A stretch of 34,759 nucleotides of DNA, taken from positions 10,030-44,788 of the forward strand of contig DFZJ01000147.1 of assembly GCA_002382045.1 (NCBI GenBank). Direction: 5' to 3'. This DNA comes from Syntrophaceae bacterium UBA4059. GTDB lineage: Bacteria > Desulfobacterota > Syntrophia > Syntrophales > Smithellaceae. The notes below the pieces were generated by a model. The model searched no databases. It worked only from the letters and a program-made list of their open reading frames with translations, and was not told the origin of the DNA. The position numbers and the translations under genes were made by a program. Below, piece by piece: positions 7,496 to 14,921 of this stretch. Each line of letters starts with the position of its first letter. Position 1 is the stretch's first letter.

Positions 7496-7965
7496 ATCAT
7501 CTTACTACTTCAGTTTCAAGCCGGCGCCGATCGCTACGGTCTCGATATTGAACAGATTATCGAAGTGTCCTCGCTTGTATCGCTGCGGACCATTCCTCAC
7601 GCGCCTCCGGAAGTGGCGGGAACCTTCAACTACCGGGGAACCCTCACGCCGGTTGTAGATTTGACCGCCCTGCTTACCTCGGTTCCTTCACGCCTCCGGA
7701 TGAGTACGCGCATTATTCTTATAAAAACTATGTGGGTGACGACGGCCGTTCTCACATTCTGGGTCTGCTGGCTGAAGCGGTAACGGAAATGGTTCAATGC
7801 AAAAAAGAAGACCTTCAGCAACCGGTTGTGTCGGTGAGCGGTTCAGCCTATCTGGGAGACATGATCTACGATGAGCAGGGTTCCATTCAAGTTCTGGACA
7901 TGGAGCGGCTTTTGAACCGTGACCTGCTCTTTACTCTTTTTCCGCCGGAGGTCAGCAACGGATGA
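7496..7965 (+). pseudogene. CheW-like adaptor remnant, frameshifted
   Basis: The first half (LLLQFQAGADRYGLDIEQII, then IPHAPPEVAGTFNYRGTL, PVVDLTALL, TRIIL) is a CheW fold that links receptors to the histidine kinase. At about 7722-7728, in a run of five A, the frame shifts, and the second half continues in another frame (YVGDDGRSHILGLLAEAVTE, YLGDMIYDEQG). Removing two A (or adding one) would restore a continuous CheW of normal length. No usable start codon is visible in the first frame downstream of the mcp stop, so the start also seems lost. It overlaps the cheR start by the sequence ATGA. Position after an mcp and before cheR matches the WspB place in Wsp-like operons. Confidence 0.82.
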
Positions 7966-8418
7966 ATACGCTTCCGGCCATTTCACGATTCCTCACCGTT
8001 ACCCTCGGGATGGCGGAGGATGCTGTCGGCCAAAAGGCTGTCAGCCGGGCCATTACCGCGGCCATGCATCGGGAAGGCGTTTCTGATCAAAAGGCGTATA
8101 AACGGTTGTTTGTTTCATCCGAAGCCCTGCGGCAAAGGCTAACGGATGCCGTCGTTGTCGGAGAAACCTGGTTTTTTGCGACCGGGGTCCCCTCACCTGT
8201 CTTGCCCGCCACGTCCGGGAATTGCGTGAGACAAGGTTTCTGAAAATACTCTCTGCTCCCTGTGCAACGGGAGAGGAGCCTTATTCCATTGCCATGACGC
8301 TGTTTGCCGCGGGTTTACCGCCTACGGCCTTTGTCGTCGATGCTGTGGATATCAGTATCGAAGCCCTGAATAAAGCCCGGCGGAGCCGAGAACCGCGCCG
8401 CCGGCCGTTCGCTCCCGA
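7962..8418 (+). pseudogene. CheR-type MCP methyltransferase remnant, frameshifted and truncated
   Basis: CheR proteins methylate glutamates on receptors using S-adenosylmethionine. The frame from ATG 7962 shows the N-terminal helical domain and VVVGETWFFA. Near 8177 one base is lost and the rest continues in another frame as PLTCLARHVRE, ILSAPCATGEEPYSIAMTL (the SAM-binding S-x-PCATGEEPYS motif) and FVVDAVDISIEALNKARR. The gene then stops matching at about 8390 and runs into the cheA remnant, so the C-terminal half of the catalytic domain is gone. A TPR tail, usual in WspC, is also absent. A WspD-type second cheW expected between cheR and cheA is not recognisable. This cannot be functional. 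Confidence 0.83.
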
Positions 8419-9501
8419 CGTACACAAGATAAAGGCGAAGGGGGCCTGGTGCGCGTCAACGCGGAAAACATGAATCACCTCATGGCCCTGGTTGGAGAAT
8501 GTCTTGTTCATGCCCAATCCGTTAAATCAGTCTATCAAAGCCTGTTGACTTTGAAGAAGGATATTGCGGAACTGGAGAAGCCCCTGCAACTCTCGCTGGA
8601 ATCGCAAGTGAAAAACACAGAGGGTCTCCAGGATGCAGGCATTCAGGAGAGTCTGCTTCGAGTTGCTGGCATTCAGCAGACGGTCTCACAGGATATTGTG
8701 CGGTTTGAGCGTTTCTCCCGCCGCATGGAGCATCTGGCCCATCGCCTCTATAACGAAGTAATCAGCAGCCGGATGGTACCTTTTTCCGACGGTCTGCATG
8801 GTTTTTCCCGTATGGTCAGAGACCTGGCCAGGGAAACGGGGGAACAGGTAAATTTCGAGATTGCCGGGGCCGCGCCGCCGGTTGATCGGGACATCCTGGA
8901 AAGATTGGAAGCGCCCCTGTCGCACCTGATCCGTAATGCCATCGATCATGGCATGGAAACACCTTCGGAAAGACAGCAGGCAGGCAAACCCGCTGAAGGA
9001 ACTATCGTGCTGGACGTTGTTTTCAATATGGCTCATGAAGTGGGCGGTACCGTGCGCGTTGATGCCGAAGCCGGTCGGGGCGCCCGTTTTTATCTCCAGT
9101 TGCCGCTGACGCTGTCGGTTCTGCGGACCCTCCTGCTTTCGATTGCCGATGAGCCCTATGCGCTGCCGCTGTCGCGCATTGATCGGGTTTTGTCTCTTAC
9201 TCATGCCGATATCAAAGAAATTGAAGATCACCCATACTGTAAGCTGGACGGAGAGCATGTCGGCATCCTTGATGCCCGCCAGCTTTTTCAACTGCCGCCT
9301 GCGTCCGTCCCGTCGGGACGATTTTCAGTGGTGGTCATCAGCGACCGGCTGAATCGCTATGGCCTGGTGGTTGACCACGTTATCGGTGAGGAAAACCTTG
9401 TGGTGCGCCCCATCGACAGCCGTCTGGGAAAGATTCCCAACGTCAGCGCCGGTGCTATTCTGGATGACGACTTCTCCATGATGGCCATTCACTTTGCGTG
9501 A
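8419..9501 (+). pseudogene. CheA-type histidine kinase remnant with internal deletion
   Basis: A long open frame of about 350 residues that looks intact but is not. It starts within the dimerisation region (LVRVNAENMNHLMALVGECL), lacking the N-terminal phosphotransfer (Hpt) domain with the phospho-His. It continues with SSRMVPFSDGLHGFSRMVRD and the ATPase N-box LSHLIRNAIDHGMETPSE. Then KPAEGTI joins directly to VLDVVFNMAHEVGGTVRVDA: the ATP-lid glycine boxes (DDGRGID and GRGVG in the family) have been removed in frame, roughly 80 residues. A CheW-like regulatory domain follows (LQLPLTLSVLRTLL, LPLSRIDRVL) and ends early at DDDFSMMAIHFA. No receiver domain or cheB follows. An automatic annotation would call it a kinase; the missing pieces say it cannot phosphorylate. 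Confidence 0.83.
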
Positions 9502-9504
9502 AGT

Positions 9505-9840
9505 TTAATGAGGATATTGGTGGAAAAGAATTTCACGAATTCAGCGGCTATCCGTATACCACCGCCGGTCTTTTTCTTTGTGTGTCCTCTTTTTATTTAA
9601 AGCCGTGAAACCTGAAGAGCAATATCTTATCCAGAAATTCGGGGAAGAATATTTGCATTATTCGAAAAAAAGTAAGGCGATGGATTTAGCAAAACACGAC
9701 CATAAAAATCAATTCAAAGACAATGATCTGGTCTGTTATTGCTCCTACAACCAAAACGTTTTTGCCCAGACGATAGGCTTCGGGGCTCACACATCCTTAA
9801 ATTATTTTTGCATCATATAATCTAAAGCCGGGGCGGTTTC
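9505..9840 (+). pseudogene. Gene-free decay zone with fragments of lost genes
   Basis: No intact gene is visible between the cheA remnant and the MOSC gene. A short stretch at about 9605-9670 (KPEEQYLIQKFGEEYLHYSK) resembles the C-terminal tail of isoprenylcysteine methyltransferase-like membrane enzymes. A following stretch at about 9680-9745 (KDNDLVCYC) resembles the start of small Cys-rich [2Fe-2S]/CopZ-type domains. A frame at 9505-9606 (GYPYTTAGLFL) is not recognised. All three are too short for firm assignment; they fit the decay seen to the left. Confidence 0.35.
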
Positions 9841-9847
9841 AAGCGCG

Positions 9848-9887
9848 ATTTTGAAATGCACTTTTTTATTTATGTTCATTTCAAAAT
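9848..9887. repeat. Perfect 11-base inverted repeat at end of the met operon
   Basis: ATTTTGAAATG (9848-9858) and CATTTCAAAAT (9877-9887) are exact reverse complements around an 18-base loop. The repeat overlaps the last codons of the MOSC gene, the final gene of the minus-strand operon. The stem is AT-rich and no T-run follows on the minus strand, so it is a weak candidate for a terminator or an mRNA 3'-end stabiliser. Confidence 0.4.
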
Positions 9888-10310
9888 TTTAATTTCATCG
9901 CCGACGGAAATGGTGCCTTCCGATAAGACGCGGACGAAGATTCCTTCCTTAGGCATGACGCAATCGCCCACGGCGTGATAGATAGCACAGGGCGTCAGGC
10001 AGGTTTTCCCGATTTGCGTGACTTCCAGGAGCACATCATGGCCTGCTTTAAGTTTTGTTCCCACAGGCAATGTGTAAAGTTCGATGCCTTGTGTTGTCAG
10101 GTTCTCGGCAAAGTCTCCATAATTGACATTCAATCCCTTTTGCCGGATTTTTTCGATGCTTTCCGAGGCAAGCAGGCTGATCTGGCGAATGGCCATACCG
10201 ATATGAGCGTCATTTTCAAAACCCTGGTTGATGATGGCGCGGCAGGCTGAGATGTTGTGTTTTTTCTCGCCTTTTTTCTCACTGATATTGACAGATAGAA
10301 TATTGCCCAT
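9876..10310 (-). CDS. MOSC domain protein
   Basis: A 144-residue stand-alone MOSC domain, the fold found at the C-terminus of molybdenum-cofactor sulfurases and in YiiM/mARC-type proteins. Visible features are the opening ILSVNISEKKG, GFENDAHIG, RQISLLASESI, GDFAENLTTQGIEL, LPVGTKLKAG and the Cys-bearing CLTPCAIYHAVGDC, then IFVRVLSEG. Stand-alone MOSC proteins of anaerobes are thought to handle sulfur or molybdopterin; the precise reaction is unknown. The gene starts two bases after the RidA stop and is the last of the Rrf2-metX-metW-ridA operon. That context hints at sulfur or thiol metabolism, but this is inference. Confidence 0.88.
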   Translation of the reverse strand: MGNILSVNISEKKGEKKHNISACRAIINQGFENDAHIGMAIRQISLLASESIEKIRQKGLNVNYGDFAENLTTQGIELYTLPVGTKLKAGHDVLLEVTQIGKTCLTPCAIYHAVGDCVMPKEGIFVRVLSEGTISVGDEIKILK

Positions 10311-10312
10311 GT

Positions 10313-10693
10313 TTATGAATTCCTCACTGCGACGGCTTCAATTTCCAAGGGCACGCCTTTGGGTAAAGCCGACACTTCAATAGTCGAGCGAGCGGGCGGC
10401 AGAGCGGTAAAAAAACCCGCATAAATTTCATTAACAGCAGTGAAGTCGTTCATGTCTTTTAAAAAGATAGTCGTCTTAACAATATTATTCATGGACAAAC
10501 CGTTTTCTTCAAGCAGGGTTTGAAGGTTCATTAAAATCTGACGGGCGGCCTGCCGGATATCCATCACGATTTCACCGGTTGAGGGATTAATCGGCAGTTG
10601 TCCTGATATGAAAATAAGCCCATTCGCTTCCACGGCTAATGAATAGGGGCCGGCAACAGGCAGTTTGTTCGACACGATTACTTTCTTTTCCAT
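10313..10693 (-). CDS. RidA family enamine/imine deaminase
   Basis: A 126-residue protein of the YjgF/YER057c/UK114 family. RidA hydrolyses reactive enamine/imine intermediates released by PLP enzymes such as threonine dehydratase and cystathionine lyases, giving ketoacids and ammonia. Visible features are the N-terminal GPYSLAVEANGLIFISGQLP, the central GLSMNNIVKTTIFLKDMNDF and the signature PPARSTIEVSALPKGVPLEI, with Arg102 (substrate carboxylate) and Glu117 in place. AGGAG seven bases upstream fixes the start. It sits between metW and the MOSC gene. Placement in a methionine operon fits clean-up of imines from PLP-dependent sulfur amino acid enzymes, though that link is inferred. Confidence 0.93.
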   Translation of the reverse strand: MEKKVIVSNKLPVAGPYSLAVEANGLIFISGQLPINPSTGEIVMDIRQAARQILMNLQTLLEENGLSMNNIVKTTIFLKDMNDFTAVNEIYAGFFTALPPARSTIEVSALPKGVPLEIEAVAVRNS

Positions 10694-10707
10694 CGGGTTC
10701 TCCTGAA

Positions 10708-11286
<579 letters not shown>

Positions 11287-11303
11287 AGGTTCAGTCTTTT
11301 CTT

Positions 11304-12452
11304 TCAGGGTTGATGAAGATTGGCCAGGAAATTTTTAATCAATCTTGATTCATCATCTATTTCTATCAAAAAAGCATCGTGGCCGTAAGTCGATATCAGA
11401 TCAAAATAAGTTGTAAAAGCATGTTTGCGTTTTAACACGCGAACGATTTCCTGCGACTGATACGAGGGATAGAGCCAGTCGGTTTTAAAGGAAATGATCA
11501 GAAACCGGACGGATGTTATTTTGACATCCGGAATGAAATGAGCGCCGGAGAGGTCAAAATAGTCGAGCGCCTTGGTGATGTAAAGATAGGAATTCGCATC
11601 AAACCGTTTGACAAAATTGTATCCGCGGTAACGCAGATAACCTTCCACCTCGAAGTCGTCGGTAAACTCAAAACTGAGATTGTCGTTTTTCAACCGGCGG
11701 GAAAATTTTTCTTCCATGGACTGATCGCTCATGAAGGTGATGTGACCGATCATGCGCGCCACGGCCAGACCGTTTTCCGGCTGGCCGTGTTCATAATAGA
11801 AACCTTTGCGCCATGCCGGGTCGGCCATGATCGACTGCCGGATGACTTCATTAAAGGCAATCTGCTGCGGCGAATGCTTGAGCGCCGTGGCAATTGGAAT
11901 GGCCGAAAGCACGCGGTCGGGGTAGGCTGATGCCCATTGCAGTGTCTGCATGCCGCCCATGGAGCCGCCAATGACGCAGAGGAGTTTTTCAATGCCGAAA
12001 AAATCAATTAAATGACGCTGGGCTTCCACCATGTCTGCGATCGTAATCATGGGGAAATCCAGAGCGTAGGGTTTGCCTGTTTCGGGATTGATCGAAGAGG
12101 GGCCGGTGCTGCCTTTGCAGCCGCCAATGACATTGGAACAGATCACGAAATATTGATGGGTGTCGAGCGCTTTTCCGGGGCCGATTAAGCCGTCCCACCA
12201 GCCGGGGGTTTTGTCATCGGCGGAAATTCCCGCCGCGTGCGCGTCGCCGGAAAGGGCGTGGCAAACCAGAATGGCATTTGATTTGGCCGCGTTGAGCTTG
12301 CCGTATGTTTCATAAGCAATCGTAACGGGACCGATGCTGCGTCCCGACTTGAGCTGCAATGGATGGGGCGGTTCGGCAAAAGTAAAGTATTGGGTATGGA
12401 TAACACCTAACGAATCTTTTTTTAACTGTTCTATTTTTTTCGTAATGTCCAT
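11304..12452 (-). CDS. metX: Homoserine O-acyltransferase (MetX type)
   Basis: Activates homoserine with an acyl-CoA (acetyl- or succinyl-CoA) for methionine synthesis, in the cytoplasm. The 382-residue alpha/beta hydrolase shows LVCHALSGDAHAAG, the oxyanion region GCKGSTGPSSINPETG and the nucleophile elbow IGGSMGGMQ (Ser164). The acid Asp325 is in SFKTDWLYPS and the base His358 in STYGHDAFLIE, a complete catalytic triad. MetX proteins differ in acyl donor and this cannot be decided here; the presence of metW next door is common to both kinds. It follows the Rrf2 regulator gene by 12 bases, so it is probably controlled by it. Direct sulfhydrylation enzymes are not in the window. Confidence 0.95.
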   Translation of the reverse strand: MDITKKIEQLKKDSLGVIHTQYFTFAEPPHPLQLKSGRSIGPVTIAYETYGKLNAAKSNAILVCHALSGDAHAAGISADDKTPGWWDGLIGPGKALDTHQYFVICSNVIGGCKGSTGPSSINPETGKPYALDFPMITIADMVEAQRHLIDFFGIEKLLCVIGGSMGGMQTLQWASAYPDRVLSAIPIATALKHSPQQIAFNEVIRQSIMADPAWRKGFYYEHGQPENGLAVARMIGHITFMSDQSMEEKFSRRLKNDNLSFEFTDDFEVEGYLRYRGYNFVKRFDANSYLYITKALDYFDLSGAHFIPDVKITSVRFLIISFKTDWLYPSYQSQEIVRVLKRKHAFTTYFDLISTYGHDAFLIEIDDESRLIKNFLANLHQP

Positions 12453-12464
12453 GCAGTTCTCTTA

Positions 12465-12920
12465 TTATCTTTTTTTGATTGGCTTGGAGACAGACCGGGC
12501 AAAGTCTTGTTTAGCTTTCCGGCCGGAAACCAGCTGTGCGAGGGTTACGGCGGCCATCGCTTCCTTAATTGTATTGCTGAGCTGTGCCCAGGTATCTCTG
12601 GTCGGACAGAGGGGTGTTCTCGGGCAGATAGCAGTATCTTTGAGGCAGTTTACCAGGCATGTTTCTCCTTCCACCGCCTCCACAATGTCGCATAACGAAA
12701 TGTCTTTCGGCTCTCTGGCCAGGACATAACCGCCACGGGCGCCCCGGATAGATCGAATGAGTCCGGCTGCTCTTAAAGGGATGACGATTAAACTCAGATA
12801 TTTTTCCGATATGTCTTCACTGGCGGCGATGTCTTTGAGAAAGACTGACTTATCACTTCCGGCTGCGGCCAGAGCGATCATCAGCCGGACGCCATATCTT
12901 GACCGGGTCGATAGTTTCAT
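12465..12920 (-). CDS. Rrf2 family transcriptional regulator with Fe-S-type cysteines
   Basis: A 151-residue winged-helix repressor of the IscR/CymR/RirA family. The canonical start MKLSTRSRYG is used here (12920), preceded by AAGGG; a GTG two codons earlier is less likely. The DNA-binding part includes LKDIAASEDISEKYLSLIV and the wing RGARGGYVLA. A cysteine set follows at C88, C92, C99 and C105 (CLVNC ... CPRTPLC), close to the C-x5-C-x5-C cluster ligands of IscR, so an Fe-S cofactor is plausible but unproven. It is the first gene of the metX-metW-ridA-MOSC operon, and an inverted repeat overlaps its promoter, which suggests self-control. It may sense cysteine/sulfide or iron-sulfur status. 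Confidence 0.92.
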   Translation of the reverse strand: MKLSTRSRYGVRLMIALAAAGSDKSVFLKDIAASEDISEKYLSLIVIPLRAAGLIRSIRGARGGYVLAREPKDISLCDIVEAVEGETCLVNCLKDTAICPRTPLCPTRDTWAQLSNTIKEAMAAVTLAQLVSGRKAKQDFARSVSKPIKKR

Positions 12921-12976
12921 AGGCACATACCCTTAAAAACGCTTGATATTCATGATCAGGAAGCGACTGATCAAAC

Positions 12977-12993
12977 ACTATTCTATTGATAGT
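12977..12993. promoter_or_regulatory. Inverted repeat, candidate Rrf2 operator
   Basis: ACTAT (12977-12981), seven bases, ATAGT (12989-12993). The right arm touches the -10 element of the predicted promoter, a position suited to repression. The arms are short, so chance is not excluded. Confidence 0.3.
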
Positions 12994-13021
12994 AATTAAG
13001 ACAGAAATTAAAATTTGTCAA
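12993..13021 (-). promoter_or_regulatory. Promoter of the Rrf2-met operon
   Basis: On the minus strand TTGACA (13021-13016) is followed after 17 bases by TAATTA (12998-12993). The regulator start codon is 72 bases further on. The -35 is perfect and the -10 is moderate. Confidence 0.5.
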
Positions 13022-13086
13022 GAATTATGCATGGAAAAGAAGAGAAACATTATTTTGAGCAGGTTTTGATGCCTGACGGCAACGGG

Positions 13087-14313
13087 CTAATCGACGCTCT
13101 CTGATTTGTCGGCTGACTTTAAAGTATCCGAGAAAATATAAAGTTTATCGCCGGGCGCAATTTTTCTGTCGCCGCTGATCTTGTTCCAAATCACCAGAGC
13201 TTTATAGGGCACCTTGAAGCGGGCGGCAATGGCCGCCAGGCTGTCTCCTTTTTTGACGATGTAAATAGAATCATTTTTCAGCGCAAGCCATTCTGTGATA
13301 AGTTTATCATAACGTTTGTGAAACCCGTCAGAGGACCCTTTGGGAATGTGGATCTGATGGGCGCCGGCCGGCAGATGATAGTACTTGATGTGCGGATTGA
13401 GATCTTTAATGACTTTGAAATACGTATTGGCCGCCTGTGCGATGACGTGAAGGGGTATGGGTTGACCGGCTTTTATTTCTACTGTATCAAATGGTCTGGG
13501 TAAATAAAGATCATCTTCGGACAGGACATAACCAAATTTTGCCGGATTGGACATGATGATCTTTGCCGCCAGAATACGGAAAACATATCGCTGGGTTTCC
13601 TGATTTAAGTAAAGATGGTAATAGTTATTGACTTTCTGAACCAGAATTTCGGATTTCAGACCGTCTTCACCCATGTTGTATGCGGCTGCGGCGAGTGTCC
13701 AGGAATCAAAGAGATCGTGAAGTTTTTTGAGATATTTTACGGCCGCTGGTGTTGCCCGGTATACATTTCTTCTTTCGTCAATGTCATTCGATATCTCCAG
13801 ACCGTATCTCGTGCCCGTGCTTTCAATAAACTGCCAGTATCCCGCCGCTCCTTTATTGGAGAACGCCAGAGGCCGCAGAGAACTTTCCGCGATGGAAATG
13901 TACTTGAGATCATCAGGCAGCCCATTGGCCTTCAATACTTTCTCGATTTCAGGGAAATAGCGGTTGGCGCGTTTCAGCCAGAGGATAACGTCGTCGCTGT
14001 TATCCAGCGAGAGCAACATCTCTCTTTCCAGTCTTTCTTTTACGTCAGGGTCGGCAAGTGGAACCGGTTCACCGCAAAAGCTCAGTGGCTCCGAGATTCT
14101 GATGGCTTCAAGGATGGTCTGTCCGGCGGACGATGGTGATTTGATTGGCGGGTGAATGACCGGTTGATCAGCCCGTGGCGCCTTAATCTGAGGCTGGATG
14201 GACCCTCCGGCGGATGGCGGTGCTTGATTCAGCGTTTCACCCATGGGCGCACAGGCAGGAATGACCATGAAGAATATGAATAATGCAAACAGCCTGTGGA
14301 ATAATGTCGTCAC
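13087..14313 (-). CDS. Lipoprotein lytic murein transglycosylase with LysM domain (MltD-like)
   Basis: Cleaves the MurNAc-GlcNAc bond of peptidoglycan with 1,6-anhydro product formation, probably at the inner face of the outer membrane. The 408-residue protein has a signal peptide ending in a lipobox (VIPAC, lipid Cys21) and a Pro/Ala-rich linker to about residue 65. The SLT domain is at about 115-250, with catalytic Glu143 in YISIAESSLRPLAFS, then NKGAAGYWQFIESTGTRYGL and AAAAYNMGEDG. A LysM glycan-binding domain lies at about 352-397 (YIVKKGDSLAAIAARFKVP). The start is GTG with GGGGAGG seven bases upstream. It lies 33 bases behind the LEA-like gene and is probably cotranscribed with it. Confidence 0.92.
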   Translation of the reverse strand: MTTLFHRLFALFIFFMVIPACAPMGETLNQAPPSAGGSIQPQIKAPRADQPVIHPPIKSPSSAGQTILEAIRISEPLSFCGEPVPLADPDVKERLEREMLLSLDNSDDVILWLKRANRYFPEIEKVLKANGLPDDLKYISIAESSLRPLAFSNKGAAGYWQFIESTGTRYGLEISNDIDERRNVYRATPAAVKYLKKLHDLFDSWTLAAAAYNMGEDGLKSEILVQKVNNYYHLYLNQETQRYVFRILAAKIIMSNPAKFGYVLSEDDLYLPRPFDTVEIKAGQPIPLHVIAQAANTYFKVIKDLNPHIKYYHLPAGAHQIHIPKGSSDGFHKRYDKLITEWLALKNDSIYIVKKGDSLAAIAARFKVPYKALVIWNKISGDRKIAPGDKLYIFSDTLKSADKSESVD

Positions 14314-14346
14314 GACAGGTCCTCCCCGGGAAAATACTGCGGTGGT

Positions 14347-14733
14347 TTACTTGGTTTCCGGTTTTGGCTGCGAACCGGGATTGGATACGGTATTTTTGAG
14401 TTCTTTGATACCCTGCTGGGTGCCTTCTTTGATTTCTTTAAATTCCTTTTTGGCGCTTTCCTTGATTTCCTTTGACTGTTGAACGGTCGCGTTTTTTGCT
14501 TCTTTTAAGCCTTTGGGGATATCTTCTTTCATGGCCTTGGCATCGCGGACAATGGCGTCCTTGGTTTCCTTATAGCCTTTAACCGTTTCGTCTTTCACCT
14601 TTTTGGCCGTGTCTTTGGCGTAGTTGGTGACACTTTTATCTGAAGAAGACTTGGTTCCTTCGGCGGCGGATATGGTCAGGCCCAAGCCGAGAAGGAAATA
14701 AACAGCAAATATGCAAATGATGGCTCGTTTCAT
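14347..14733 (-). CDS. Secreted Lys/Glu-rich helical repeat protein (LEA/apolipoprotein-like)
   Basis: A 128-residue protein with a clear signal peptide (MKRAIICIFAVYFLLGLGLT, cleavage near ISAAEG). The mature part is built of loosely repeated charged units (AKDTAKKVKDETVKGYKETK, DAKAMKEDIPKGLKEAKNAT, SKEIKESAKKEFKEIKEGTQ) with Ala/Thr/Val on one face and Lys/Glu on the other. This is the amphipathic 11-residue style of group 3 LEA proteins. It ends in a Pro/Lys-rich tail. No enzyme motif is present. Similar proteins have been linked to desiccation or envelope stress; a role for this one is unknown. AAGGA lies nine bases upstream of the ATG. The very strong promoter implies abundant product. 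Neighbouring transglycosylase suggests an envelope role. Confidence 0.75.
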   Translation of the reverse strand: MKRAIICIFAVYFLLGLGLTISAAEGTKSSSDKSVTNYAKDTAKKVKDETVKGYKETKDAIVRDAKAMKEDIPKGLKEAKNATVQQSKEIKESAKKEFKEIKEGTQQGIKELKNTVSNPGSQPKPETK

Positions 14734-14785
14734 TCTATTGTTTCCTTAAAAAATTCTCTCAAGATGAAGATGTTTTTGTTGGAAG

Positions 14786-14815
14786 ATTATAGACAAAAAG
14801 GAAAACAATTGTCAA
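14786..14815 (-). promoter_or_regulatory. Consensus sigma70 promoter for the LEA-like/transglycosylase unit
   Basis: On the minus strand TTGACA (14815-14810), an 18-base spacer and TATAAT (14791-14786): both hexamers are perfect. The LEA-like start codon is 52 bases downstream of the -10 box. Confidence 0.75.
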
Positions 14816-14838
14816 TGAAAGTAATCAGAAATTTATAA
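14809..14838 (+). promoter_or_regulatory. Candidate promoter for purB
   Basis: TTGTCA (14809-14814), 18 bases, TTATAA (14833-14838). Its -35 occupies the same bases as the minus-strand -35, so the two divergent promoters would compete. An alternative lies slightly downstream (TTGACG at 14840). Moderate match only. Confidence 0.3.
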
Positions 14839-14921
14839 CTTGACGGATTGGTTCATCTCATAATAAGCAGGCACATAACTGCGAAGTCCAGGCAGTAAAA
14901 AAACAAAAACAGGAGAAGATT

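Noticed and set aside
9848..9887. Inverted repeat as a firm intrinsic terminator
   Set aside because: The stem is AT-rich, the loop is 18 bases and no T-run follows in the direction of the operon, so it is listed only as a repeat.
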